Assembly: GCA_002716825.1 (NCBI GenBank) | Contig: PBCC01000080.1 | Coordinates: forward strand, 1-64,000 | Reading direction: 5' to 3' | DNA from: Halobacteriovorax sp. | GTDB taxonomy: Bacteria; Bdellovibrionota; Bacteriovoracia; Bacteriovoracales; Bacteriovoracaceae | Length of the DNA stretch: 64,000 bases | In this document: one piece after another, positions 34,372 to 44,402 of the stretch | Position numbering within the stretch: position 1 is the stretch's first letter | Layout: each line of letters starts with the position of its first letter | Notes under the pieces: model-generated | Database searches by the model: none | Told to the model about the DNA's origin: nothing | Seen by the model: only the letters and a program-made list of their open reading frames with translations | Made by a program: the position numbers and the translations under genes

Positions 34372-35289
34372 TTATTTTTGAAAACCTTTGTGCGTCTGAG
34401 TTTGATTCGTGACAATTTTCCAGAAACCGATAATGTTACCTAAGAACATTCTTTCTCGATAAGTTTTCTTGTTCCGCAGCCCTGCAACTAGGTTGGCTAA
34501 GGTGACGGCAGACATAGACCAAAGAACAAGAAGCCTATTAAAGCGTTGATATTTTGAGATGAAATACCACCAAGATACAATTTGCCAGGTACCGTACTTA
34601 ATCATGTTCTCTTTTTTTGCTGGGTGGTGGTAGTGCCAGCATCTTGCTTTGCCGTTAATCGCAAGAGGATAACTTCGTGAAACATGATAGCTGAAATCGA
34701 CATCTTCTAAATATCCAACGCCACTGAACCACTCATCAAACTTATATTTTTTTAATATTTCTGTGTGCCAAAAAGTTGCACCACCGTAAATCCACTCAAC
34801 ATCCATGGACGTCTGAACTGGTCTTATAGAAGCAGGGAGCCCAGAGGCTGTAACTTGACCACCTGGCATTTTATCTAGAAAAAATAAATTTCGAAGAAAG
34901 GAGGGCTTCTTATTATCTTGATTATTAATGACTAGACCGACGCCTTTATACTGAGGCTTCGTCTCTAGAAAGGTTTTCATTTCTTGAATCGCCACAGGCT
35001 CTAGAACAAGATCATCATCGAGAAATCCAACCCAAGTGGTCTCGGAAGAAAGTAGACTTATCCCTAGATTTCTCTGCCTAGTAAGTCCTGGGGGGCGAAG
35101 AGTTTTATATGTTATTGGGAGACTGGAGTGAAATTGATCACAAACCTCTTTAACTGGAGGCGCATTATCTGAACCATCTATTATTATGATGGAGTCAGGC
35201 AGGAGAGTTTGTTCGGCAATAGACTTGAGCAGGCTAGTTAGGTCAACTGGCCGATCTTTCGTACAAATAATGAGCGCAAGCTTTCCCAT
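34372..35289 (-). CDS. GT2-family glycosyltransferase
   Basis: A 305-residue inverting transferase of the GT-A fold. It starts LALIICTKDRPVDLTSLL, has IIIDGSDN, the metal-binding FLDDDLVLEP near residue 90, and GVGYLEDVDFSYHVS near residue 195 with the catalytic-base region. A weakly hydrophobic C-terminus (LVLWSMSAVTLANLVAG) may attach to the membrane. It is a lone minus-strand gene between two plus-strand operons and abuts the previous gene's stop. Donor unknown. Confidence 0.85.
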   Translation of the reverse strand: MGKLALIICTKDRPVDLTSLLKSIAEQTLLPDSIIIIDGSDNAPPVKEVCDQFHSSLPITYKTLRPPGLTRQRNLGISLLSSETTWVGFLDDDLVLEPVAIQEMKTFLETKPQYKGVGLVINNQDNKKPSFLRNLFFLDKMPGGQVTASGLPASIRPVQTSMDVEWIYGGATFWHTEILKKYKFDEWFSGVGYLEDVDFSYHVSRSYPLAINGKARCWHYHHPAKKENMIKYGTWQIVSWWYFISKYQRFNRLLVLWSMSAVTLANLVAGLRNKKTYRERMFLGNIIGFWKIVTNQTQTHKGFQK

Positions 35290-35315
35290 TTATTCCCTTT
35301 AAGTGTAAAGTGGGA

Positions 35316-35344
35316 TTGTGTGTCAATATATTCAATTCTATAAT
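35316..35344 (+). promoter_or_regulatory. Promoter for the glycosyltransferase operon at 35.4 kb
   Basis: TTGTGT (35316-35321) and a perfect TATAAT (35339-35344) are spaced by 17 bases. The likely start of transcription is near 35351, 30 bases before the ATG at 35381. It would drive the three overlapping plus-strand genes up to 37992. Confidence 0.55.
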
Positions 35345-35380
35345 CGAAATATTAGTAAAATATAGTGTAAAGACAGAAGA

Positions 35381-36322
35381 ATGATAAGTCAGATTGCAAT
35401 TATAATTCCTTTTCTCAATGAAGAGTCTTCATTTGAAGAGATGATTATTGCCATAACTAGGCAGACACTGAAACCTGTCGAGGTAATATTTGTAGATGCT
35501 GGCTCAACCGATAATTCATATACAGTCCTTGGTTCACTTATTGAAAAGTATCAGTGTTTGGGCTTTAAAGTATTAAGAAACACTAGTGGCAGGTTGTACC
35601 TGCCTGGAGAAGCACGCAATATTGGAGTTAAGAGTTGTAACTCGAATATAGTTGCTTTTGCCGATATGGGAACTGTTCCAACTTCGACTTGGCTGTTCGA
35701 TCAGTACAATGATTCTATTTTCAAAGAGTATGGTGCAGTGTTGGGGCAGTGCATTTTTGAACCTGCAGGGTTTGTCTCAAGCATGGTCTGCGCTCTGTCT
35801 GCAGGCGTGAATATTAGACACTCGACCATACCGGGCACTCTAATAACAAGAGAAAAGTTTCTACTGGTAGGATATTTCCCCGAGGCTCTACGGGCCGGGG
35901 AAGATCTAGTGTGGAAGTCAAGTTTTGTAGAGCAAATAGGGGACTTCAGAGCGGGAAATGGAATATTGAGATACAACTCATTTAGCGAGTCCATATCAAA
36001 AAATGTTAAAAAATGGTTCACATATGCTACTCAAGTTGCACTTGCCGGATTGAATAAAAAACACCGTGTAGCTTATGTCTTTTTCTTTTCATTTCTTGTG
36101 TTCGCGTTTGTTTACAATTTGTGTTTTTGGACTTTGTTAATGATTTATTTTATTGCTCGGGGAGTATTGGATCCTATCAGACGTAGTAAAAATATTTTTT
36201 GGTTTTCTCCTCGATTTGGTGCTTTTTTAGTAGCACCATTAATGGCCTTACTGCTCGATTTAGCTAAGGTTTTAGGTTTTATAAACGGACAACTCAAGGG
36301 ACTGATAAGTGAAAGTCGTTAG
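35381..36322 (+). CDS. GT2-family glycosyltransferase with C-terminal membrane segments
   Basis: A 313-residue protein. The GT-A domain begins IAIIIPFLNEESSFEEMI with VIFVDAGSTDNS and the substrate loop RLYLPGEARNIGV; the metal motif is weak (VAFADMGTV). LRAGEDLVWKSSF matches the later acidic block. Two or three hydrophobic helices follow around VFFFSFLVFAFVYNLCFW and FGAFLVAPLMALLL, so it is membrane-anchored. It is first in an operon and overlaps the next gene by 14 bases. Confidence 0.82.
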   Translation: MISQIAIIIPFLNEESSFEEMIIAITRQTLKPVEVIFVDAGSTDNSYTVLGSLIEKYQCLGFKVLRNTSGRLYLPGEARNIGVKSCNSNIVAFADMGTVPTSTWLFDQYNDSIFKEYGAVLGQCIFEPAGFVSSMVCALSAGVNIRHSTIPGTLITREKFLLVGYFPEALRAGEDLVWKSSFVEQIGDFRAGNGILRYNSFSESISKNVKKWFTYATQVALAGLNKKHRVAYVFFFSFLVFAFVYNLCFWTLLMIYFIARGVLDPIRRSKNIFWFSPRFGAFLVAPLMALLLDLAKVLGFINGQLKGLISESR

Positions 36323-37448
36323 GGTTTGTACCGTTCCTCTATCACTCGTCGGCTACACCAGTCATCTGGAAGAACTCGTTAGAAATGGTGTTGAGCTCGT
36401 AATCATAACTTCTCAGGATGAATACTTTGATAAGCTCAAATCAAGCTCTTATAAAGTAATTCCCCTGACTATTAAACGCAATATAAGCCCACTTCACGAT
36501 GTTGTTTCAATTTTCAAATTAATACTCTTACTAAGAAAAGAGAAACCGGATATTGTTCATTCGAATACTCCCAAAGCGGGGCTAATATCAGCGCTAGCAG
36601 GTCTTTTTAGCGGTGTCGCTGTTCACTTACATACTTTTACTGGTCAGGTATGGGCAAACTACACTGGATTAAAGCGTCAATTCTTCATTCTAATAGATAG
36701 AGTGATTATTCAACTTAATCACGCTGCGATTGCTGATAGTAAGTCTCAAGCAATTTTTCTAGAAAAAGAAACTAACTTATCAAATAGGGTAAAATGCTTG
36801 GGCGATGGGAGTTTTGGCGGAATTGATATCAGTAAATGTATTACTAAGCATACAGACAGCGAAGTTCGCCAGGAACTAGGTATTGGAAAAGATGATTTTG
36901 TACTTCTTTATCTCGGGCGTGTTGTTAAGGATAAAGGGATTGAGGAACTATTAGACTCTTACTTACAACTAAAGGAAAAATCTGAAAGTATAAAGCTTTT
37001 AATAGTCGGCCCCATAGAGAAATCAAAAAATAAGATTTCAGACATCCATCTTAAAATTTTGAATAATACTCCTGGAGTATATACAGTAGGGTTTACTTCA
37101 GAGACTCAACGCTACTATTCAGCCTGCGATATACTGGTTTTACCAAGCTATAGAGAGGGATTTGGCACTGTTGTTCTAGAGGCTGGAGCATTCCGCAAGC
37201 CAACAGTTGGTTCTCGTATCTATGGAGTCTCTGATGCGATTGAAGATGAAAAAACCGGATTACTTTGCGATGTAGGCTCTTCAGTTGACTTAACTCAAAA
37301 AATCGAACGTTGCTTTAATGACAGAGAGTTTGTTGCCCAAATGGGAGAAAAATCTTTTGCGCGAGTTAAGGCAAAATTTGATTATAAAGTCGTCGCAAAA
37401 AATCTTGTAAGTTTTTATAGGAGATGCCTGAATGAAAAGGGTCTTTGA
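36309..37448 (+). CDS. GT4-family glycosyltransferase
   Basis: A 379-residue GT-B transferase starting at a GTG. The N-terminal domain has VRVCTVPLSLVGY, KPDIVHSNTPKAGLISAL and HLHTFTGQVW. The donor domain has VLLYLGRVVKDKGIEELL, KLLIVGPIE and the E-x7-E block YREGFGTVVLEAGAFRKP. Many such enzymes add the second sugar to a lipid-linked monosaccharide. It overlaps the downstream phosphoglycosyltransferase by 17 bases, which suggests they act in sequence. Confidence 0.88.
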   Translation: MKVVRVCTVPLSLVGYTSHLEELVRNGVELVIITSQDEYFDKLKSSSYKVIPLTIKRNISPLHDVVSIFKLILLLRKEKPDIVHSNTPKAGLISALAGLFSGVAVHLHTFTGQVWANYTGLKRQFFILIDRVIIQLNHAAIADSKSQAIFLEKETNLSNRVKCLGDGSFGGIDISKCITKHTDSEVRQELGIGKDDFVLLYLGRVVKDKGIEELLDSYLQLKEKSESIKLLIVGPIEKSKNKISDIHLKILNNTPGVYTVGFTSETQRYYSACDILVLPSYREGFGTVVLEAGAFRKPTVGSRIYGVSDAIEDEKTGLLCDVGSSVDLTQKIERCFNDREFVAQMGEKSFARVKAKFDYKVVAKNLVSFYRRCLNEKGL

Positions 37449-37992
37449 TTTCCTACTGGCGCTTGGGCTATTGCTAGTCCTTTTGCCGCTCTTACTTTTG
37501 AGCTCACTCTATGTGATCTTTGCTGATGGTGCTCCGTCGTGGTTTTGGAGTAAACGAATCGGTAAGGATGGTAACTTATTTTGGATGCCAAAACTTAGGA
37601 GCATGAAAAAAGAAACTCCCCAGCTCGCAACTCACTTGCTACGTGATGGCTCAGCTTATCTCATTAGAGGCGGCGCCTTTCTTAGAAAGTCTAGCTTGGA
37701 TGAGCTGCCTCAGCTTTGGTCTATACTTATTGGAGACATGAGCTTTGTTGGTCCTAGGCCTGCACTTTATAATCAAGATGATTTGATGGAAATGAGAACT
37801 AGTCACGGGATTGAAAAGTTGAAACCAGGTCTAACGGGATGGGCTCAAATTAATGGCCGCGATGAAATTAGCTTAGAAGAGAAGGTTAACTTAGAATTGT
37901 TCTATCTAAACAATCAATCATTTGCGCTTGATCTTAAGATCCTGTGGTTAACTTTTTTTAAAGTCATATCTAAGAATGATATTGCTCATTAA
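37432..37992 (+). CDS. Short initiating phosphoglycosyltransferase (PglC-type)
   Basis: Transfers a sugar-1-phosphate from a UDP-sugar to undecaprenyl phosphate. A 186-residue monotopic PGT: an N-terminal re-entrant helix RVFDFLLALGLLLVLLPLL, the WSKRIGKDGNLF region, SSLDELPQLWSIL with the catalytic Asp-Glu pair, VGPRPALY and KPGLTGWAQINGRDE. It lacks the four-helix CoA-binding-like domain of WbaP. The CapD/PglF-like dehydratase lies convergently next to it with a 4-base overlap, a pairing typical of bacillosamine-type glycan assembly. Confidence 0.9.
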   Translation: MKRVFDFLLALGLLLVLLPLLLLSSLYVIFADGAPSWFWSKRIGKDGNLFWMPKLRSMKKETPQLATHLLRDGSAYLIRGGAFLRKSSLDELPQLWSILIGDMSFVGPRPALYNQDDLMEMRTSHGIEKLKPGLTGWAQINGRDEISLEEKVNLELFYLNNQSFALDLKILWLTFFKVISKNDIAH

Positions 37993-39857
37993 TGGACAGA
38001 TGCGCTCGTTTTGTTCTCTGTCGGTGTGAACTCTGGGACTAGGCTCTGTAGAGTGAGTAGAATTTGCTCTTTCTCTGTTGAATAATCTAAACTTATAAGT
38101 TGCTCTATTCTTTGCTTAAAATCTGCAGTGGTTCTCATCGTTTTAGAAATAAAGATTTTATCATTAGATGTTTGAATTCGTTCTTCATCATCCTTAAAAA
38201 TCTCTTCAAACATTTTTTCACCAGGCCTTAGACCAGTGAACTCAATCTCAATATCTTCACCGTGCTTAAATCCAGCAAGTTTGATCATCTCTTTGGCCAG
38301 ATCAAGAATTTTTACAGATTGACCCATGTCGAGCACCATGACCTGTCCTCGAATACCGAGAGATCCTGCCTGAAGAACTAACTGGCACGCCTCAGGAATC
38401 GACATGAAATAGCGAATAACGTCTGGATGAGTTACTGTAACAGGTCCACCCTTTGCGATCTGCTCTTTAAAGAGTGGAATCACCGAGCCTGATGAGCCTA
38501 GAACATTGCCAAAGCGAATCATGACAAATTCAGTACTCGCCTCGCTATCAAGTGATTGGCAAACCATCTCCGCGAGGCGTTTTGTTGTTCCCATGACATT
38601 TGTTGGGTTGATAGCTTTATCAGTTGAAACTAACACGAACTTATCGACAGTATTCTGTATTGAAGCTTTGGCCGTGTTGAGTGTGCCGAGTACATTGGTT
38701 TTGATTGCTTCAATAGGGTTTTCTTCCATGAGTGGCACGTGCTTGTAGGCTGCAGCATGAAAGACAACCTGAGGCTTATACTTTGTGATAGCAGAGCCTA
38801 TTGAAGATTCTTGTCTGACATCTCCAATAACAAAAACCGCCTGAGATCCTTGGATTTGTTTTTTTAAATCGTAGACAGCAATTTCGCTCTGTTCGAAACC
38901 GATCAGCAGTTCGGGATCAAACTTTAAAACCTGTCTGCAAATCTCTGCGCCAATTGATCCACCGGCACCAGTAACTAAAACACGCTTGCCTCGAATGAAG
39001 TTTGCGATCTCATCCATATTAAGATTTACCGGAGTACGGCCAAGAAGATCTTCAGCTTCAATTTTTCTTAATTGTGAGTACTCAATTTTTCCGTAGATGA
39101 CGTCATTGATTTTCGGAAGAGTCTTAACTTCAACATTTAAGCCTTCGATCTTTGCTAAGATATTTCGAATTTCTTGGCTCGTGGCTGATGGGATGGCTAT
39201 AAAGAGCTGAGAGATATCTAGGCGCTGGATGATTGTGGCCAAGGAATTGGTATTTCCAAGAACCGGTACACCATTTAACGAGCGGCCAGTCTTCCCATTA
39301 TCATCGTCAATAAAGCCATGAATCCTAACGCCCAGTGTTGGCGTGTATTTGATGTCTCTAAGAAGTTTTTCTCCGCCAACGCCAGCTCCGATGATGAGGG
39401 CACGTTTTAGATCGTAGTTTTTAAGGCTCAAGTTTCTGTGTCGATCTGAAAGTATGCGGTAAACAAAACGGCCGCCACCCAAGAAGAAAATGAGTAAGAA
39501 CCAGTCAATAAGAAATGCGCTTCTAGGAAAGCCTTCAAGACGATTCATGATAAAGACTGCAAATAGAGACACTGGGACAGCAAGACTCACGCCCCTGATC
39601 ACCCGAATGAGGTCAGGGATGCTGGAAAAGCGCCAGATTGCTTTATAAACGTTTGAATAGAAGAGGCATGTAAATTGGGTAAGAACTATAAGTGGCAGAG
39701 CTTTCAAAAAGTCAGTGTATCCAAAAATTTCGGGATACCATTCGCCAAAGCGAAGGCAGTGCGCCGCAACGAAGCAGGCCATGATGACGAGGGCGTCATA
39801 AGCCATGACAATGAGGTTTTTTTGTCTCAAACTGAGGTTTTGAATGAAGTTGATCAT
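37989..39857 (-). CDS. Membrane-bound nucleotide-sugar 4,6-dehydratase (CapD/PglF-like)
   Basis: A 622-residue polysaccharide biosynthesis protein. Four N-terminal hydrophobic helices (about residues 10-135) precede a CoA-binding-like Rossmann domain with ALIIGAGVGGEKLL and IDDDNGKTGRSL. The catalytic SDR begins at KRVLVTGAGGSIGAEICRQ near residue 293, with AAAYKHVPLMEENP and STDKAINPTNVMGTTKR. It retains C5 configuration in the UDP-GlcNAc product, unlike PseB. The product could feed the PglC-type transferase beside it. Inner-membrane location. Confidence 0.92.
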   Translation of the reverse strand: MINFIQNLSLRQKNLIVMAYDALVIMACFVAAHCLRFGEWYPEIFGYTDFLKALPLIVLTQFTCLFYSNVYKAIWRFSSIPDLIRVIRGVSLAVPVSLFAVFIMNRLEGFPRSAFLIDWFLLIFFLGGGRFVYRILSDRHRNLSLKNYDLKRALIIGAGVGGEKLLRDIKYTPTLGVRIHGFIDDDNGKTGRSLNGVPVLGNTNSLATIIQRLDISQLFIAIPSATSQEIRNILAKIEGLNVEVKTLPKINDVIYGKIEYSQLRKIEAEDLLGRTPVNLNMDEIANFIRGKRVLVTGAGGSIGAEICRQVLKFDPELLIGFEQSEIAVYDLKKQIQGSQAVFVIGDVRQESSIGSAITKYKPQVVFHAAAYKHVPLMEENPIEAIKTNVLGTLNTAKASIQNTVDKFVLVSTDKAINPTNVMGTTKRLAEMVCQSLDSEASTEFVMIRFGNVLGSSGSVIPLFKEQIAKGGPVTVTHPDVIRYFMSIPEACQLVLQAGSLGIRGQVMVLDMGQSVKILDLAKEMIKLAGFKHGEDIEIEFTGLRPGEKMFEEIFKDDEERIQTSNDKIFISKTMRTTADFKQRIEQLISLDYSTEKEQILLTLQSLVPEFTPTENKTSASVH

Positions 39858-39891
39858 TGCCGAAGAATCTATAATAAAGACGATAGGTTTA

Positions 39892-39907
39892 CAATTGAGC
39901 GCAATTG
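39892..39907. repeat. Inverted repeat in a divergent gene gap
   Basis: CAATTG at 39892-39897 and again at 39902-39907, separated by AGCG, form a 16-bp inverted repeat between the divergent capD-like and ligase-like genes. It could be an operator; no evidence beyond symmetry and position. Confidence 0.35.
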
Positions 39908-39940
39908 AAATGTCGCACAGAGTCGCTAAAGGTTTTGGGT

Positions 39941-41146
39941 ATGTTAAGTCAGACTGTGAATTCTAAACACGAAAAATTCTTAGATTATTCAATCTACTTT
40001 GCACTTGGTGCCTATGCTTTGGGTCTGGTCACATCGATTACACTTTTGGCCGTAGCTCATATTTGCATGCTGATTCCTTGCATTTATTTTGCGACGAAAA
40101 CCGATTGGAAAAAATTGCCAAAAAGCTCTTGGGCCTTGCTTGGTTTCGTGTTGGCAATAATTCTCTCTGTTCTTACAAATCTTGAGACGATGAAGCACGG
40201 TTGGAAGCCGATACTTAAGACAAAGTATTTTCTCTACGGCTTTTTCTCGATTGCCCCGATTTACTACTTTCTGAAAAATAAAAACACTGAGCAAAGACAG
40301 GCTAGATTAATTGCAATGATGCTGGCAGCGAGTTTGGTGGCACTTATTGGTGGAACGATTGGCAAAAATACTGGCTTCAATCCGATCCTCATGAAAAATG
40401 TAAATATGGATAGAAATGCAGGTCTAATGGGAATGGTTTTAAACTACGCCCATAATCTTGCTTACTTCATGACAATCTTTGCAGCGATACTCATTGGAAC
40501 CTGGCGCGATATCAGTAAACGAAATAAAATCATTTATCTCTCAATACTGGCTTTGAATATCTTTGCCCTCTATACGACTTATACAAGGGGAGCGATCCTG
40601 GCATTTATTGCAGGTGTGCTTGGGTACTTTTTAAAAGATTTGAAAAAATTTCTAGTCGCAATGCTAGTACTATTAGTGATCGGAGTTACCGGTTACTTCA
40701 CTAGTTATAAAAACTTCCAACGAGAAGGCTCAAATATTGAGCGTTTGAGTATGTGGAAAGCGGCGGTATCTGCTTATCAAGAAAAGCCCGTCTTTGGCTG
40801 GGGATATTTAAACTTCGAACATCACTCTTTAGATATTAAGAAACGTTACGGTTATGCCAAGCTTGAGTTTGGTGGCCACGCCCATAACTCAATCTTAGAA
40901 GTTATGGCAGCAACTGGGACAGTCGGTCTCATTAGCTTTTTACTTTGGGTGGGCTTATGGACGTTGGAGTTATTTAGGCGAGAAGATATCTGGTCTAGAG
41001 TTGAACTTGCCGCCTTATGTGCATTCTTTGTAGGGGGGCTGACACAATCCACCATAGGTCTTGGAATTAATTTATTTTTTATCATGGTGGTGTATGCCAT
41101 CTCAGCGGCAAATACCTTGAAACAAAGCGAAGCTAGTCATGCATGA
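39941..41146 (+). CDS. O-antigen ligase/polymerase-like membrane protein
   Basis: A 401-residue inner-membrane protein with about ten hydrophobic spans. The Wzy_C/WaaL-type periplasmic loop lies at residues 270-320: AAVSAYQEKPVFGWGYLNF and GGHAHNSILEVMAATGTVG, where the histidine pair of ligases is found. It could be the O-antigen ligase or a second polymerase. The ATG at 39941 has AAAGG 8 bases upstream; an earlier TTG would add 12 residues with no membrane logic. It overlaps the CDP-glucose dehydratase start by 8 bases and heads the CDP-deoxysugar operon. Confidence 0.83.
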   Translation: MLSQTVNSKHEKFLDYSIYFALGAYALGLVTSITLLAVAHICMLIPCIYFATKTDWKKLPKSSWALLGFVLAIILSVLTNLETMKHGWKPILKTKYFLYGFFSIAPIYYFLKNKNTEQRQARLIAMMLAASLVALIGGTIGKNTGFNPILMKNVNMDRNAGLMGMVLNYAHNLAYFMTIFAAILIGTWRDISKRNKIIYLSILALNIFALYTTYTRGAILAFIAGVLGYFLKDLKKFLVAMLVLLVIGVTGYFTSYKNFQREGSNIERLSMWKAAVSAYQEKPVFGWGYLNFEHHSLDIKKRYGYAKLEFGGHAHNSILEVMAATGTVGLISFLLWVGLWTLELFRREDIWSRVELAALCAFFVGGLTQSTIGLGINLFFIMVVYAISAANTLKQSEASHA

Positions 41147-42176
41147 AATATATAAAGGCAAAAGAGTTTTATTAACAGGTCACACAGGCTTTAAAGGCTC
41201 TTGGCTGGCGTATTGGCTACAAATGCTTGGCGCCGAGGTTGTTGGCTACTCTCTTGCGCCAGAAGAGTTATCGCATTTTAATCTTTTAGATCTTCAAATG
41301 AAAAACTACTTTGAAGACATCAATAATGAGAAGGCTTTGGATAAAGCGGTAAATGAAACCAAGCCTGACATTATTTTTCACTTGGCAGCACAAGCACTGG
41401 TTAGAGATTCCTACGATGATCCAGTCAAAACTTATGAGACAAACGTTCTTGGAAGCTTAAAGGTCTATATGGCCGCACTCAAAAACAACGTCCCTGCCAT
41501 TGTTAGTATCACCACTGATAAAGTGTACGAAAATAAAGAATGGTCTAAGGGATACAAAGAGTCAGATGTCCTTGGTGGTTACGACCCCTATAGTTCATCC
41601 AAGGCCTGTGTCGAACTGATGACAGACTCCTTTAGAAGATCATTCCTTTCAAAGAATGAACTGTATCTAGCAACTGCAAGAGCTGGAAATGTTATTGGTG
41701 GCGGTGATTGGGCAAAGGACCGCTTGATTCCAGATCTAGTTAGAAATACGGCGGCTGGAAAAGAAACTCCCATTAGGAGTCCAAAGTCTGTGCGTCCATG
41801 GCAGCATGTGGTTGAGCCGCTTAATGGCTATCTCATGCTAGGCCAAAAGCTCTTAAGTGAAGACAAAAGCGTTTGCACTAGTTTCAACTTTGGTCCTGAT
41901 ACTGAAGACGTTCAAACAGTTGAGCAAATGTGCCTGTATGCTAAAAAATCGTGGACAGATATCAAAGAGAGTATTGTTGAAAATAACGACGGTAAGCACG
42001 AGGCAGGTTTATTAAAACTTGATAATACTAAAGCTCGCGAGATCTTAGGGTGGTCTCCGCTGATGGATTCGGAAAAGGCAACTGATATGACGATTGAGTG
42101 GTATAGAGATTATTATAAAAATAATGTTATCTCGACTGAGAAAAACCTTAAAGAATTTGAGAAACTGATTGTTTAA
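41139..42176 (+). CDS. rfbG: CDP-glucose 4,6-dehydratase
   Basis: Converts CDP-glucose to CDP-4-keto-6-deoxyglucose. A 345-residue SDR with the diagnostic N-terminus GKRVLLTGHTGFKGSWLAYWL, IFHLAAQALVRDSYDDP, the STDKVYENKEW-like ITTDKVYENKEW, DPYSSSKACVELM with catalytic Tyr and Lys, and RAGNVIGGGDWAKDRLIPD. Length and motifs are exactly those of RfbG/DdhB. It overlaps the ligase gene and the next reductase gene. Its substrate is supplied by the cytidylyltransferase at 44.4 kb. Confidence 0.95.
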   Translation: MHEIYKGKRVLLTGHTGFKGSWLAYWLQMLGAEVVGYSLAPEELSHFNLLDLQMKNYFEDINNEKALDKAVNETKPDIIFHLAAQALVRDSYDDPVKTYETNVLGSLKVYMAALKNNVPAIVSITTDKVYENKEWSKGYKESDVLGGYDPYSSSKACVELMTDSFRRSFLSKNELYLATARAGNVIGGGDWAKDRLIPDLVRNTAAGKETPIRSPKSVRPWQHVVEPLNGYLMLGQKLLSEDKSVCTSFNFGPDTEDVQTVEQMCLYAKKSWTDIKESIVENNDGKHEAGLLKLDNTKAREILGWSPLMDSEKATDMTIEWYRDYYKNNVISTEKNLKEFEKLIV

Positions 42177-43107
42177 TAAATTAAAAAACAAAACGATTCT
42201 AATAACTGGTGGGACTGGCTTTTTTGGTAAAGTCCTTATTGATTTCTTTTTTAATCTTAATGAAGAGCATAACTTAAATTTACAGTTAATCGTAACTGCT
42301 CGCAGTGTACTTAAAGATGATCGAATTAAATTTCTAGCTCATGACATTAAGGAGCCATTGGTAATTGATGAAAAGATCGACTTTATTATTCATGCGGCGA
42401 CGCCGGTTGCTAACGATGCTTCTTCCCCAGATCATTTGCTCGAAGTCATAGTTAATGGAACGCAAAACGTACTGAATTTTGCTCATGAAAATAAAATTAC
42501 AAAATTGATCAATATTAGCTCCGGGGCAGTTTATGGGACTCAGCCCAAAGAGCTTTCTAAGCTTGATGAGTCCTATGCCTCTAAAGTCAGTGTCTATGAA
42601 CCAACAAATATCTACGGCAGTGGTAAGCGTATTGCAGAAAACTTAGTCACGAAATTTTGCAGGGAACATGGCATCAGCTATCTTACGCTTCGGTGCTTTG
42701 CCTTTTCAGGAGAGTATCTACCGCAAAATGCTCAGTTCGCTATTGGCAACTTCGTAAGAGATGCGAAGAAAGATGGCGTTATTAAGATAAAGGGTGATGG
42801 CTCGGCAATCCGATCTTACCTTGATAGTAATGATATGGCGGAGTGGGTTCTTGCGGCGCTACTATCTGATGAAACAGACAAAAACTATAATCTTGGCTCA
42901 GAGCATGAGGTAACCATTCTTCAACTTGCTGAAATCATAGCGGGTCTTATCCCAAGTACTAAGATCGAAGTTGAGAACAAATTGAGCGCAAATATTAAAA
43001 CAAATAGGTATATTCCGGATGTTAGCAAGATTATGAGCGAACTTGGCGTGACACAAAAAGTCAGCCTTAAGAATTCAATAGAAAAAATGATTAAATTTGA
43101 GAGTTAA
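42169..43107 (+). CDS. CDP-hexose reductase/epimerase (RfbJ/RfbS-like SDR)
   Basis: A 312-residue extended SDR with [48 protein letters not shown] and the catalytic [14 protein letters not shown], where the Tyr and Lys lie four residues apart. It resembles CDP-abequose/paratose synthases, which reduce the 4-keto group of CDP-4-keto-3,6-dideoxyhexose; an epimerase role is also possible. It starts at a TTG that overlaps the rfbG stop by 8 bases and lies just before rfbH. The stereochemistry of the product cannot be read. Confidence 0.75.
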   Translation: MFNKLKNKTILITGGTGFFGKVLIDFFFNLNEEHNLNLQLIVTARSVLKDDRIKFLAHDIKEPLVIDEKIDFIIHAATPVANDASSPDHLLEVIVNGTQNVLNFAHENKITKLINISSGAVYGTQPKELSKLDESYASKVSVYEPTNIYGSGKRIAENLVTKFCREHGISYLTLRCFAFSGEYLPQNAQFAIGNFVRDAKKDGVIKIKGDGSAIRSYLDSNDMAEWVLAALLSDETDKNYNLGSEHEVTILQLAEIIAGLIPSTKIEVENKLSANIKTNRYIPDVSKIMSELGVTQKVSLKNSIEKMIKFES

Positions 43108-43109
43108 GA

Positions 43110-44402
43110 ATGAATACATTAGTTGATAAAATTGCAGAGAAACTTAAGATCGTAAGCTATAAGGCCGAGATTGAGCCTGGGGTCGGTTATATCCCTCCTT
43201 CTGGAAAGGTTATGGATCGCGAAGATCTAGTCAATCTATTAGAGTCCAGTTTAGATATGTGGCTTACAGCTGGCCGTTTTGCCAAAGAGTTCGAAAAGAG
43301 TTTTGCCCAGTTCATGCAACATAAGTTTTGCCTCTTGGTTAACTCAGGCTCAAGCGCAAATTTGGTGGCGTTTTCTGCCTTAACAGCTCCTCAGCTGGGA
43401 GAGCGACAAGTGCGCCCGGGCGATGAGGTCATAACTGTTGCTGCAGGCTTTCCTACGACTGTAAATCCTATCATTCAGCACGGCTGTATCCCTGTCTTTG
43501 TTGATGTGGCCTTACCAGATCTTGGGATCGATGTCTCAAAGCTCGAAGCAGCCAAGAGTGATAAAACTAAAGCAGTTATGATTGCCCATACCTTAGGTAA
43601 TCCATTTGACGTCAAATCGGTAAAAGATTTTTGTGATAAACACAATCTTTGGCTTGTAGAGGATTGTTGTGATGCCGTCGGTGCTAAGTTTGATGACAAA
43701 CTCGTTGGAACATTTGGTGATATCGCTACAGTGAGCTTTTATCCTGCTCACCATATGACGATGGGTGAAGGGGGAGCTGTTCTTACCAGTAATCCAAAAC
43801 TTAAGAAATTAGCCGAAAGCTTTCGCGACTGGGGAAGAGATTGTTGGTGTCCTCCAGGGAAAGATGACACTTGTGGTAAGCGCTTTGATCAACAGTTTGC
43901 AGACCTACCAGAAGGTTATGACCACAAGTATGTTTACTCACAGGTCGGGTACAATTTAAAAGTCTCCGATATGCAAGCGGCAGTTGGATGTTCACAACTA
44001 AAGAAATTACCTGGCTTTATTGAAACTAGGAATAGAAACACTGAAATACTAATTGCCTCGATAAAAGAGATGATCCCTAATTTTGATGAATATATGCACC
44101 TACCTACTGCATTACCTGGAGCAACGCCGAGTTGGTTCGGTTTTCCTATCACGCTCAAAAAAGGGAATAGAAAAGATCTCACAGTATTTTTGGAAAATAA
44201 TAAGATCGGTACAAGGCTCTTGTTTGCAGGCAATCTTCTTCGCCAACCACTGTATAAGAACAAAGAGGTTCGCGTCGTTGGCGATCTTGTAAACACTGAT
44301 AATATTATGGCCAATACGTTTTGGGTTGGAATCTATCCGGCGCTAGATGAAAGGCATATGAAATATATCGCACAAAAACTAAAAGAAGGTTTGGGTTTAT
44401 AA
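43110..44402 (+). CDS. rfbH: CDP-4-keto-6-deoxyglucose-3-dehydratase
   Basis: PMP-dependent C3 deoxygenation of CDP-4-keto-6-deoxyglucose. A 430-residue DegT-fold enzyme: [30 protein letters not shown] and the diagnostic [16 protein letters not shown], in which histidine replaces the usual PLP lysine, as required for the dehydratase. RfbH also needs a reductase partner (RfbI/DdhD) that I do not find in this window. It lies in the rfbG-SDR-rfbH-rfbF operon and overlaps rfbF by one base (TAATG). Confidence 0.94.
   Translation: MNTLVDKIAEKLKIVSYKAEIEPGVGYIPPSGKVMDREDLVNLLESSLDMWLTAGRFAKEFEKSFAQFMQHKFCLLVNSGSSANLVAFSALTAPQLGERQVRPGDEVITVAAGFPTTVNPIIQHGCIPVFVDVALPDLGIDVSKLEAAKSDKTKAVMIAHTLGNPFDVKSVKDFCDKHNLWLVEDCCDAVGAKFDDKLVGTFGDIATVSFYPAHHMTMGEGGAVLTSNPKLKKLAESFRDWGRDCWCPPGKDDTCGKRFDQQFADLPEGYDHKYVYSQVGYNLKVSDMQAAVGCSQLKKLPGFIETRNRNTEILIASIKEMIPNFDEYMHLPTALPGATPSWFGFPITLKKGNRKDLTVFLENNKIGTRLLFAGNLLRQPLYKNKEVRVVGDLVNTDNIMANTFWVGIYPALDERHMKYIAQKLKEGLGL

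Noticed and set aside
43110-44402. Loss of the PLP lysine in a DegT-fold protein, as if inactivated
   Set aside because: Histidine at that position is the normal state for RfbH-type 3-dehydratases.
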